DNA of 11,468 nucleotides, taken from positions 1 to 11,468 of the forward strand of contig JBJHBT010000057.1 of the NCBI GenBank assembly GCA_050485645.1. Reading direction: 5' to 3'. Shown piece after piece: positions 1 to 6,261 of this stretch. Position 1 is the stretch's first letter. The number at the start of each line of letters is the position of its first letter. The stretch is from JBJHBP01 sp050485645 (lineage in GTDB: Bacteria > Pseudomonadota > Gammaproteobacteria > Steroidobacterales > Rariloculaceae). Under the pieces are notes generated by a model. That model worked only from the letters and a program-made list of their open reading frames with translations, had not been told where the DNA came from and ran no database searches. The translations under genes and the position numbers were made by a program.

Positions 1-1384
1 GCGGCGCGACCTCATCCTCCTCGCGCACGGGCAGGAGGCCAGCGTTGAGCATGACATTGGCGAGTTGCAGGCCGCGCGCATCGAGTTCGGCCATGTCGCG
101 CCCGCGCAGGTAGAAGGCCAGCGCGCCGCGATAGAGCTTGTGCGAACTGCCGATCAGCGAACGTGCCTGCTGCACGTCCTGCCGGGCCTGCTCGGACGCC
201 AGCGTTTCGCCGACCGCTTTCTTGCCCAGGTAGTTCAGATGTGCTTCCAGTGCGTCCTGTGGCGTGGCGACGAGGGTGAGACACATCACCGTGTCCTCGG
301 GCATCTGGTCGAACAGCGCGTTGCAGGCATCGCCGCCTTTGCGTGTTTCCCCGGTCAGGTGTCCGGTTGTCGGCGGTGTGCGCAGCCGGTCGAGCACCAT
401 GACCCGATGCGGCATGTCGTCGAAAAACCAGATGCCGTTCGCCACGTCGGAGCGTGGCTGGCCGAAGAACAGCCGTTGCGAGAAGTCCGTGCCGCTGGCG
501 AGTTCGACGTCGCCTTCGTTTGCTTCTTCGGGGTAGGCGGCCAACTGGTAGAAGCGTTCACGATCGGCAGCCGTCGCGCCTAGCAAGGTCGGGTTCGGGT
601 TGAACCAGCGCAGCAACCAGGCGTGGATGTCCGCCGCGCCCAGGCGCCGCGCCTTGACGCCCGCATTGGCGAGACCGCCGGCCAGCCGGTCGCATACCGT
701 CGCCAGGGCCTGTTCGGGCGATTGGCCGCGACGGTGTGAAGCGCCCGGCGTGCGACGATAGACCACCATGCGCACGCGCCGCGTCTGGCCGCGCCACGGC
801 AGGTGGGTCACGGTGGTGTCGTCGAACAGGCCGCCCGGCTTGGTGATGGCCCGCAGGTGATGCGCGAAGAACCGCAGGTAGAAGTCGCTGAACGCGCTGC
901 CCTGCGCGCGCGGCTGGATGTAGTCCCGCAATACGTTCAGATAGTCCGTCCAGTCGGCTTCGTCCTGGGCATAGAGCTGCACCACCCAGGGTTGCTCGTC
1001 GAGTTCGTCGAAGCTGTCCTGTAGGGCATTCTCCAGCGCGTCTCGGGCCTGCCACAGCCAATCGCTTTCGCGTCCTTCGGTGCCGATCGGTGTCAGCTCA
1101 AAGAACGCCGCCACCGATTCACCATCCTCCAGCAACAGGCTCTTGGCGTCGGCCAGATATTCCACCCACGGCAACAGGTCCACGAAGGACGGCGCCACGT
1201 CGTAGAGGGCCTGTTCATCCGCCTGCGTGGCGGGCCGGTGTTTCGGATCGAGGCGGGTGCCGGGCTCGGGAATGCCATGCGCTTTCAGGCCGGCCACATG
1301 GCGTTGCCAGGCGTCGGCCTGCTGTGCCTCGGATTCCTCGGATGCCGACACAGGTTTGCGCGGCCACGGCAGCGACCACGCCAT
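1..1384 (-). CDS. Conjugative transfer ATPase, VirB4/TraC type (TIGR03744, PFL_4706-like), C-terminus cut by window edge
   Basis: This reading frame stays open for about 461 codons from the ATG at 1384-1382 to the window edge, so only the N-terminal half of a protein usually over 900 residues is present. It begins MAWSLPWPRKPV and contains FFELTPIGTEGR near residue 92-103, which I recognise as the PFL_4706-type N-terminal region. VirB4/TraC-family ATPases sit at the cytoplasmic base of the T4SS and energise pilus assembly and substrate transfer. The Walker A and B motifs lie in the missing C-terminal half, so catalytic integrity cannot be judged. The start follows the upstream lipoprotein stop (TGA 1387-1385) with no gap, and a GGAGG Shine-Dalgarno lies 8 bases before the ATG. 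This tight junction suggests translational coupling. I translated the strand by hand and found no stop or frameshift. Confidence 0.85.
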   Translation of the reverse strand, partial: MAWSLPWPRKPVSASEESEAQQADAWQRHVAGLKAHGIPEPGTRLDPKHRPATQADEQALYDVAPSFVDLLPWVEYLADAKSLLLEDGESVAAFFELTPIGTEGRESDWLWQARDALENALQDSFDELDEQPWVVQLYAQDEADWTDYLNVLRDYIQPRAQGSAFSDFYLRFFAHHLRAITKPGGLFDDTTVTHLPWRGQTRRVRMVVYRRTPGASHRRGQSPEQALATVCDRLAGGLANAGVKARRLGAADIHAWLLRWFNPNPTLLGATAADRERFYQLAAYPEEANEGDVELASGTDFSQRLFFGQPRSDVANGIWFFDDMPHRVMVLDRLRTPPTTGHLTGETRKGGDACNALFDQMPEDTVMCLTLVATPQDALEAHLNYLGKKAVGETLASEQARQDVQQARSLIGSSHKLYRGALAFYLRGRDMAELDARGLQLANVMLNAGLLPVREEDEVAP

Positions 1385-1819
1385 TCAATAGTCCTCCACG
1401 CGCTCGCCCGGCAGGGCGTACTGCACGCGCTGATAGAGCGGGAACACCGTGCTGTAGCCGGGCACAGGCACCGGATCGGTGCCCGCCAGGTGCGGGAATA
1501 CATACATCACCAGGTCCGGGTTGGGGAGGCGGTGGAACTGCCGGTAAATCTCGTTCTGCGCCGTGCGGGTGTAACGGGTCTGCACGCCGGGCGCGGTCTG
1601 CACGTCCGTGTCGGTGAGCGGCCGACGCAAAGCCTGCCGGGCGTCCAGCAGCTCGCGCGATGCGCGGCCGCTGCCCGCCGGTCCCCCGGTCTCTTGGTTC
1701 CAGATGTCGAGCATGGTCCGGTCGTCGTGAGTCAGCAGCTTCTCCTTGCTGGTCGCGCAGCCGGCCAGTGCGACGACCGCGAGCACGACGGCAAGCCGTT
1801 CAATCCAGATCCGGGACAT
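1385..1819 (-). CDS. ICE conjugative transfer lipoprotein (TIGR03751-like, TraV-like role)
   Basis: This is a 144-residue protein starting MSRIWIERLAVVLAVVALAG, with a lipobox LAGC that places the acylated cysteine at residue 21. It is therefore a predicted outer-membrane-anchored lipoprotein. The rest is soluble and periplasmic, with DRTMLDIWNQE and YVFPHLAGTDPVPVPGYST segments that I recognise from ICE lipoproteins of this locus. Its position between the VirB10-like and VirB4-like genes matches TraV of F-type systems, a lipoprotein of the outer-membrane core complex. That equivalence is inference from position and topology. The frame stays open further upstream, but the start at 1819 is preferred because GGAGGT lies just before it and the signal sequence begins there. 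It overlaps the 3' end of the preceding gene by 20 bp. Confidence 0.85.
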   Translation of the reverse strand: MSRIWIERLAVVLAVVALAGCATSKEKLLTHDDRTMLDIWNQETGGPAGSGRASRELLDARQALRRPLTDTDVQTAPGVQTRYTRTAQNEIYRQFHRLPNPDLVMYVFPHLAGTDPVPVPGYSTVFPLYQRVQYALPGERVEDY

Positions 1820-3218
1820 GGGAACCTCCGAGACGGTGATCGACCCGGCGCCCCTTGGCGTCGTAGTCGATGGTGAGTGGCTGCTCGATATGGACGGCGA
1901 CCTGGGCGCCCGGTGCGACATAGACGGCAGCGAAGGCCTGGCCATAGAGCTTGTTCACCCACTGCGACATCTCCTGCACCCCGCCGGCCAGGATGCGGCC
2001 CATGGCCTCGTTGGCGGTGATCCCGACCGTCCCGATCGAGCCGTCACTGCCGACGTAGGACACCCGGCCGCTGTCCGAGTCGATCAGCGAGGCCGCGCCC
2101 GCGCCGGCGGCCGTGATCAGGGCCTGGGTGCCGAGGTACTGCTGGGCGTTGCTGCGTCGTTCACCGCTGACACAAGGGATGCCGTAGGGATCGCTGATCC
2201 AGCCGAGACCTCCCTGGGTGCCGGTATCGTTCCGGTTGCTGCTGTTGCGACCGGACTCTTCCGGCAGCGTGCGGATGGTGCCGTCCTCGAACACAAAGGT
2301 GATGGAGCGGATTTGCCCGCGCACGCAGGAAAGCGTCCAGTCCCCCGAGGCCGTGCCGCTGACCACCGCGCCGGCCACATCCGGGATGTCGATGCCGTTG
2401 GCCGTGAGGTTGTCGGGGCCGATGACGACCTTGAACGGATAGGGATCGTTCACCGTGCCGTCGATGGGCACGCGCCCGATAAGAGCCGTCATCGCGATCG
2501 ATCCCATCAGGGTCGAGTTCGACGGCACGGTGTAGACCGCCTCAAGCGACGACGTGCCGACGGCACCGCCGGTGGCGCGGCCGAGGGTCTCGGACGCGGC
2601 GTCCAGGGTTTCCCCGACCGGGCTGAAATCATTGGGGAAGCTGAAGCCGCTACGACCGCTGCTGCGGCCTTCGGCGGGCCTGGCGTCGTCCGGCTCGATC
2701 CAGCGCACGCCGTCGTGGCCGAAGTGCTGGCCGTCGCCGTCCTCCAGCCCGAGACCGATCGGCAGGTCGGTGTGGCCGGCCCTGCCCCCCAGGCCTTCAA
2801 ACTGGCGTTGCAAGTCCTGCAACAACCCCTGGGCCTGTTGCCGTTCGCTGGCCGTCTGTTCGCGATCCTGACGCAGTTGGGCGCGTTCGGTGTCCAGGAC
2901 ATTCTGGATACGCTGCTCGATCGACCGCTCGCGTTGACGCAGGCGGTCGTTCTCCGCCCGCTGGTTGCGGTTGTCGGACAGCGCGGTCTGCAATTCGGTG
3001 CGCAACTGCCGCACCTGGGCCACCAGCGTGGCGACCGTATCGTGCGGCGTGTCGCCTTCGATGCCGAGCGCCCGCATCTCGTCCGCCGTCAGTTGGCTGC
3101 CGGCATCGCCGGGGAGCGGCGATGCGCCACGGTCGCCGGAGAACAGCTTGATGCCGACGAACACCAGCAACAGCGCCATCGGCAGCATCAACCACTTGAG
3201 CAAACCGTTACTGCGCAT
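1800..3218 (-). CDS. T4SS core protein, TraB/VirB10-like (TIGR03752, PFL_4705 family)
   Basis: This 472-residue protein has one N-terminal membrane segment (about residues 8-26), then a long charged Gln/Arg/Glu-rich coiled coil (about 62-142), a Gly/Ser/Pro linker, and a C-terminal beta-rich domain (about 225-455). The stretch PFKVVIGPDNLTANGIDIPD followed by GxxSGxAxGDW...SCVRG...SITFVFEDG resembles the conserved part of F TraB and VirB10-type proteins, which span from the inner membrane to the outer-membrane core. Two cysteines, at 298 and 349, could form a periplasmic disulfide. The start at 3218 has an AAGGAG site 6 bases upstream and overlaps the previous gene's stop by 11 bp. The family match is strong. 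The VirB10-equivalent role is inferred from architecture and gene order. Confidence 0.88.
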   Translation of the reverse strand: MRSNGLLKWLMLPMALLLVFVGIKLFSGDRGASPLPGDAGSQLTADEMRALGIEGDTPHDTVATLVAQVRQLRTELQTALSDNRNQRAENDRLRQRERSIEQRIQNVLDTERAQLRQDREQTASERQQAQGLLQDLQRQFEGLGGRAGHTDLPIGLGLEDGDGQHFGHDGVRWIEPDDARPAEGRSSGRSGFSFPNDFSPVGETLDAASETLGRATGGAVGTSSLEAVYTVPSNSTLMGSIAMTALIGRVPIDGTVNDPYPFKVVIGPDNLTANGIDIPDVAGAVVSGTASGDWTLSCVRGQIRSITFVFEDGTIRTLPEESGRNSSNRNDTGTQGGLGWISDPYGIPCVSGERRSNAQQYLGTQALITAAGAGAASLIDSDSGRVSYVGSDGSIGTVGITANEAMGRILAGGVQEMSQWVNKLYGQAFAAVYVAPGAQVAVHIEQPLTIDYDAKGRRVDHRLGGSHVPDLD

Positions 3219-4095
3219 CGCCGGCTCCTTCCGCGCTGCCGGCCGCTGCGGAAGCCGGCAAGTTGTGCGCAGCGTCGATGGGACTGATGGCCGGCAGCAG
3301 CGATTGCGCCAGGCCGCGGCCGCGCGTCACCAGGTACACCACGCTGGTGTCGCGCGGATCACCCGCCGGCCCCAAGTCGGGGTGCTGGAACGTCGCGGTG
3401 ACAAAATCGCCCTGCAAAGCGCGCGGGTCCAGGTCGATCCACCGGGCGGACGTGTTGGTCAGCCGGATCGCCGTCACCCATTGATCTTCCAGCCGCCACG
3501 CGGCCAGCGCCCTGGCGCGCACCGGCAGCGTCGGCAGCAGGGTGTCGAGCGCCAGGTCGCGGCGCAGGTTCACGCGCACGACGCCGTTCACCGGCTCCAC
3601 CGTGCGCAGGGGCGCGTACAGGCTCTGCGCGGCGTAGCGCGTCAGCACCACGGGAACTGGCGTCTCCCGCGCGGGGAGTCGCGCCGCATCGGCGGCCGGC
3701 TGCTGGCCGGCATCGCCGTAGCGCTTCGCGTGCGATTCGCCTTCGACGATGCGCACGGGTTCCAGCGGTGCCTCGCCAGGCTCGGCGGCAATGTCGAGCA
3801 GGATCAGGATGCCCGTGTTGGCATCCTGCAATTGCAGGCGGGTCGGCTCGATCGGTTCGCTGGCAAGCAGATAGAGGGCGCCACCGGCGCTTTGCACACG
3901 CAGGCGGTCGCCCAGCGAGGCGGGCACGCCGACACGCACATTGCGGTCGATGAAGATCACGCGCTCGTGGCCGACCACGAGAGGCACGGCCAGCGGCAAC
4001 CGCTCCCAGCGCAGAATCTCCAGCGCCAGAGCGCTCGGGATCAGGAACAAGGTCAAGGTGGCGGTTGCCAGAAAGCTGAGGACAAGACGTTTCAT
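3208..4095 (-). CDS. Periplasmic T4SS protein, TraK/VirB9-like (TIGR03749, PFL_4704 family)
   Basis: This is a 295-residue exported protein. It starts MKRLVLSFLATATLTLF and has a clean Sec signal peptide with a probable cleavage after ALA at residues 22-24. Mature features include LEILRWERLPLAVPLVVGHE, a beta-rich N-terminal domain (about 25-105), a Pro/Ala/Arg linker, and a second domain around LTRYAAQSLYAPLRTVEP. Family knowledge places it in the ICE T4SS. TraK/VirB9-type core proteins have this two-domain periplasmic build and neighbour the VirB10 gene, so that role is inferred. The frame stays open upstream to 4782, but the true start is 4095: the signal peptide begins there and AGGGAG precedes it. 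It lies 11 bp after the upstream gene and overlaps the next by 11 bp. Confidence 0.88.
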   Translation of the reverse strand: MKRLVLSFLATATLTLFLIPSALALEILRWERLPLAVPLVVGHERVIFIDRNVRVGVPASLGDRLRVQSAGGALYLLASEPIEPTRLQLQDANTGILILLDIAAEPGEAPLEPVRIVEGESHAKRYGDAGQQPAADAARLPARETPVPVVLTRYAAQSLYAPLRTVEPVNGVVRVNLRRDLALDTLLPTLPVRARALAAWRLEDQWVTAIRLTNTSARWIDLDPRALQGDFVTATFQHPDLGPAGDPRDTSVVYLVTRGRGLAQSLLPAISPIDAAHNLPASAAAGSAEGAGDAQ

Positions 4096-4106
4096 CGCGG
4101 GACTCC

Positions 4107-4775
4107 CTACGGACCACCGGGACCATCGACGGCGGAGGCGGCTGCCGCCTGCGGCGCGATGCGTTGCGGGGTGCTGCTGTAACAGTCCAGCGCCAGGCCG
4201 AAGGGATTGCGCTCCGGGTCGATATCCAGACGCACCACCTTCAGCGGGTAGCGCACCAGCGCGCGCTTGACCTGTTCGGCGCCGTGATACTCGTCGGCCG
4301 TCACGTCCAGCGTGACGATCCAGTCGCGGTCGGACACCACACGGACGCGCGCCGTCGGGTCGTCGCCGAAGCCGCGACCCGGAATCTCGTAGATGCCCCG
4401 CACGCGCTGACGCAGTTCGCCCGTGCTGCGGCGCTGCTCGTAGTCGCGCCGCAGGAAGATCTGACAGCCGGGTGTCAGGTAGGCCGACAGCGCATGGATG
4501 TTGCGCGCGTAGTCGTCCTCGCCGTTCGTCGGCCAGCGGTTGAGCTGCTGGAAGACATAGAAGGTAAAGGCGTAGACCGACTCCGGCGGCACTTCCCACC
4601 ACTTGCGCACGCTGCCCGAACGCAGGTCCGGCGGTATGTGGATGGTCAGATCGCGGGGCGCACTCCACCAGCCGAAACCCAGCACCAGGGCGACGACGAA
4701 CAGCGCACCGGCTCCCAGGCGCAAGGTCTTGATGTGTGCCTGCAGGTGCGTGATCTCGTTCTTGAAGCGGCTCAT
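4107..4775 (-). CDS. Inner-membrane T4SS protein, TraE/VirB8-like (TIGR03746, PFL_4703 family)
   Basis: This 222-residue protein begins MSRFKNEITHLQAHIKTLRL, with a single membrane segment at about residues 20-38 and then a periplasmic domain. It carries IHIPPDLRSG, then VYAFTFYVFQQLNRWPTNGEDDY and later DWIVTLDVTADEYH. A short cytoplasmic tail, one transmembrane helix and an NTF2-like periplasmic domain is the layout of TraE and VirB8, the inner-membrane assembly factors of T4SS. The fold assignment here is inference. The start at 4775 forms a 4-bp ATGA overlap with the upstream gene and has AGGAG 7 bases upstream, which rules out the longer open frame reaching 5066. Confidence 0.88.
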   Translation of the reverse strand: MSRFKNEITHLQAHIKTLRLGAGALFVVALVLGFGWWSAPRDLTIHIPPDLRSGSVRKWWEVPPESVYAFTFYVFQQLNRWPTNGEDDYARNIHALSAYLTPGCQIFLRRDYEQRRSTGELRQRVRGIYEIPGRGFGDDPTARVRVVSDRDWIVTLDVTADEYHGAEQVKRALVRYPLKVVRLDIDPERNPFGLALDCYSSTPQRIAPQAAAASAVDGPGGP

Positions 4776-5170
4776 GGCGCACTCCTGCGCGCCGTCCAGT
4801 AGCCTGACCGCGTGATCAGCGACCTGCCGCCCGTGTAGGGCGCGAAGGCGGGATGGCGCTGCGCGATCCACCACTGAAGGTGCCGGTACAGCCAGGTATC
4901 GGGACGCCCCCGCTTGTGGCGTCGCAACGCGCCGCCGCCAACGAACACGCCCATGCCGATGGCCGCTACGATCAGGGTCGGCACCATCGCGAGCGTGGAC
5001 GCCAGCCACGCCAGCGGAATGCCAAGCACCAGGCCGACCGTGGCGGAGAGCCCCACGCAGACCCACAGCTCGTCGGCCGTCAGTCCGCGCACCACCACGG
5101 GCTGACGGTTCAGGCGATGCGGCAGGAAAGTCACCGTGCCGTCGTGCAGGCGGTCCTGGCTCCCCGACAT
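4772..5170 (-). CDS. TraL-like T4SS membrane protein (TIGR03750 family)
   Basis: This is a 132-residue protein with two closely spaced hydrophobic segments, about residues 35-57 and 61-82. They are preceded by FLPHRLNRQPVVVRGLTADEL and followed by a basic cytoplasmic segment RRHKRGRPDTWLYRHLQWW. The N-terminal pattern (PHRLNRQP...TADEL) and the double transmembrane layout recall F-plasmid TraL, a small inner-membrane protein needed for pilus assembly. The TIGR03750 assignment rests on the sequence and on its place between the pilin-like and TraE-like genes. Its start has a perfect AAGGAGGT Shine-Dalgarno. Its last 4 bp overlap the next start. Confidence 0.88.
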   Translation of the reverse strand: MSGSQDRLHDGTVTFLPHRLNRQPVVVRGLTADELWVCVGLSATVGLVLGIPLAWLASTLAMVPTLIVAAIGMGVFVGGGALRRHKRGRPDTWLYRHLQWWIAQRHPAFAPYTGGRSLITRSGYWTARRSAP

Positions 5171-5177
5171 CGCTCCG

Positions 5178-5185
5178 ACCTCCTT
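5178..5185 (-). promoter_or_regulatory. Perfect Shine-Dalgarno overlapping the upstream stop codon
   Basis: Read on the minus strand this is AAGGAGGT, fully complementary to the 16S rRNA 3' end, with 7 bases to the ATG at 5170. It overlaps the TAA (5186-5184) that ends the pilin-like gene, so ribosomes finishing that gene land on it directly. It is the strongest ribosome binding site of the operon. Confidence 0.8.
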
Positions 5186-5552
5186 ACAGGACGCCGGTGG
5201 CTTCGGTGAGCAGCCAGATGCCCACGACCAGCAGGATCGCGCCGATCGCGACCGTCAAACCGAATTGGCCCCAGGTCTTGCGGCCGGTGTGAATCTCCGA
5301 ATAGGTGCTGTAGGCGTGGTAGCAGACGCCGACGAACATCGAGGCGACTACGAGCAGCGCGACCAGCATCACGATGTCGTAACCGTAATTGCGCAGCGTT
5401 TCCATGATGCCGCTGCCGGTGCCTCGCGAAGGGTCTTCGAGGGTTGGCAGGCCCTGGGCCTGCACGATCGGCGACAGGCTCGCCGAGATCAAGGTGACGG
5501 TGGGCAGGCTAATCAGGCGTGCAGAACGAGTGGAGACGGAACGGAAAGTCAT
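5184..5552 (-). CDS. Pilin-like ICE membrane protein (TIGR03745, PFL_4702 family)
   Basis: This 122-residue protein has a long N-terminal signal region ending in SPIVQAQG, with likely cleavage after residue 32. Two membrane segments follow, at about residues 58-79 and 97-116, separated by a short polar loop with HTGRKTWGQFG. A long signal peptide plus two helices in a mature protein of about 90 residues is the architecture of TraA/VirB2-type pilins. Its place upstream of the TraL-, TraE-, TraK- and TraB-like genes matches traA in F. The pilin role is therefore a reasonable inference, not something the sequence proves. A GAGGA site precedes the start. It lies 18 bp after the upstream gene. Confidence 0.87.
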   Translation of the reverse strand: MTFRSVSTRSARLISLPTVTLISASLSPIVQAQGLPTLEDPSRGTGSGIMETLRNYGYDIVMLVALLVVASMFVGVCYHAYSTYSEIHTGRKTWGQFGLTVAIGAILLVVGIWLLTEATGVL

Positions 5553-5570
5553 GGTGGTGTCCTCATTGCG

Positions 5571-5804
5571 TCAAGAGAGAAGGAAAAACGTCAGCACGAC
5601 GTACATCGCGACGAAGCGCACCGCGACGCCAAGGAACTGGCGCTGGGAGATGCTGTTTTCGGCCCAGCCGACATAGGCTGTGCGCAGTGCCCAGACGCCC
5701 CACAGCAACAGCACGACGAACACGCCGCCGACCAGGACGACGGAAACATCCGAAGGGCCGAAGCCGCTGTTGGCCTGAAAGGCGGCGACCTGATCGCCCG
5801 TCAT
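5571..5804 (-). CDS. Small two-helix ICE membrane protein (TIGR03758, PFL_4701 family)
   Basis: This is a 77-residue protein with two hydrophobic helices, about residues 20-41 and 56-76, linked by RTAYVGWAENSISQRQF. It is close to the full length expected for this family, which occurs only in ICE transfer modules. The exact role is unknown to me; the topology resembles small pilin-like or pilus-assembly membrane proteins. A GGAGGA site sits 6 bases before the ATG, and the start overlaps the stop of the RAQPRD gene by 4 bp (ATGA), indicating translational coupling. Confidence 0.87.
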   Translation of the reverse strand: MTGDQVAAFQANSGFGPSDVSVVLVGGVFVVLLLWGVWALRTAYVGWAENSISQRQFLGVAVRFVAMYVVLTFFLLS

Positions 5805-6154
5805 GGCGCGTCCTCCGCCTCTTGGCGGTAATCGCCGATCAGCGTTGTGGGGTCGCGCGGCTGTGCGCGCTGCGGCGTCAGGTAGTCGCGGATGCCGCTG
5901 CGGACACGCTCGATGTCCTCGCGCAGTCGCGCGTAGTCGAAGTGATAGCGGGAGGTGTCCTGCTTCGGCAGGCGCTCGCTGTGCTCGGCCAGCCGGTCGA
6001 GCATGTCGAGCTGACGAACAAGTGCGATCAGCCGCTCTGACTCTGCGGCATCGTCAGCAGCGACAGGCAATTGGAGCGTCAGCAGAGAGACACCCAGCAG
6101 TACGGCGACCATGTGATCCCGTGCAAAACTGTTGTTGTTGGCTTGCCTCATCAT
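5801..6154 (-). CDS. RAQPRD-family ICE protein (TIGR01690, PFAM RAQPRD)
   Basis: This is a 117-residue exported protein. The motif that names the family is present literally as RAQPRD at residues 96-101, after a helical, charged segment with ERLIALVRQLDMLDRLAEHS. An N-terminal hydrophobic stretch (MVAVLLGVSLLTLQLPVAA, about 15-33) looks like a signal peptide, so the mature part is probably periplasmic. Its molecular role is not established. I choose the ATG at 6154 because AGGA lies 5 bases upstream; a GTG at 6181 in the same frame is a weaker alternative that would place the Shine-Dalgarno inside the gene. This is the first T4SS gene downstream of the defence cassette. Confidence 0.92.
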   Translation of the reverse strand: MMRQANNNSFARDHMVAVLLGVSLLTLQLPVAADDAAESERLIALVRQLDMLDRLAEHSERLPKQDTSRYHFDYARLREDIERVRSGIRDYLTPQRAQPRDPTTLIGDYRQEAEDAP

Positions 6155-6261
6155 GCCATTCCTCGCGGATGCGGATGGCACGATGCTGCGGCAGATGGGC
6201 TAGCTGCGCCTCAGTAAATAGGAACGACGCGGTTACCGCATTGATTTAGTTCGATGCGCGT
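6155..6261. other. Junction between defence cassette and T4SS operon; no gene, no clear terminator
   Basis: This 107-bp gap lies between the helicase stop and the RAQPRD start. I see no GC-rich hairpin followed by a T-run on the minus strand, so transcription may run from the cassette into the T4SS genes. An 11-bp inverted repeat GCGGT-T-ACCGC lies at 6229-6239. On the minus strand a TATTTA at 6220-6215 could be a weak -10, but no convincing -35 is spaced correctly. The junction is a candidate edge of the inserted cassette. Confidence 0.5.

Noticed and set aside
1..1384. Broken gene at the left end, suggested by several short frames in this region
   Set aside because: Direct translation from the ATG at 1384 stays open to the window edge; the short frames are shadows.
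1746..4182. Long plus-strand open frames (513 and 405 codons) opposite the T4SS genes
   Set aside because: They are Arg/Ala/Gly/His-rich antisense shadows of GC-rich genes, with no recognisable domain, and lie opposite well-identified minus-strand genes.
3208..4782. 524-residue version of the TIGR03749 protein
   Set aside because: The extension covers the TIGR03746 gene in another frame; the signal peptide begins at 4095.
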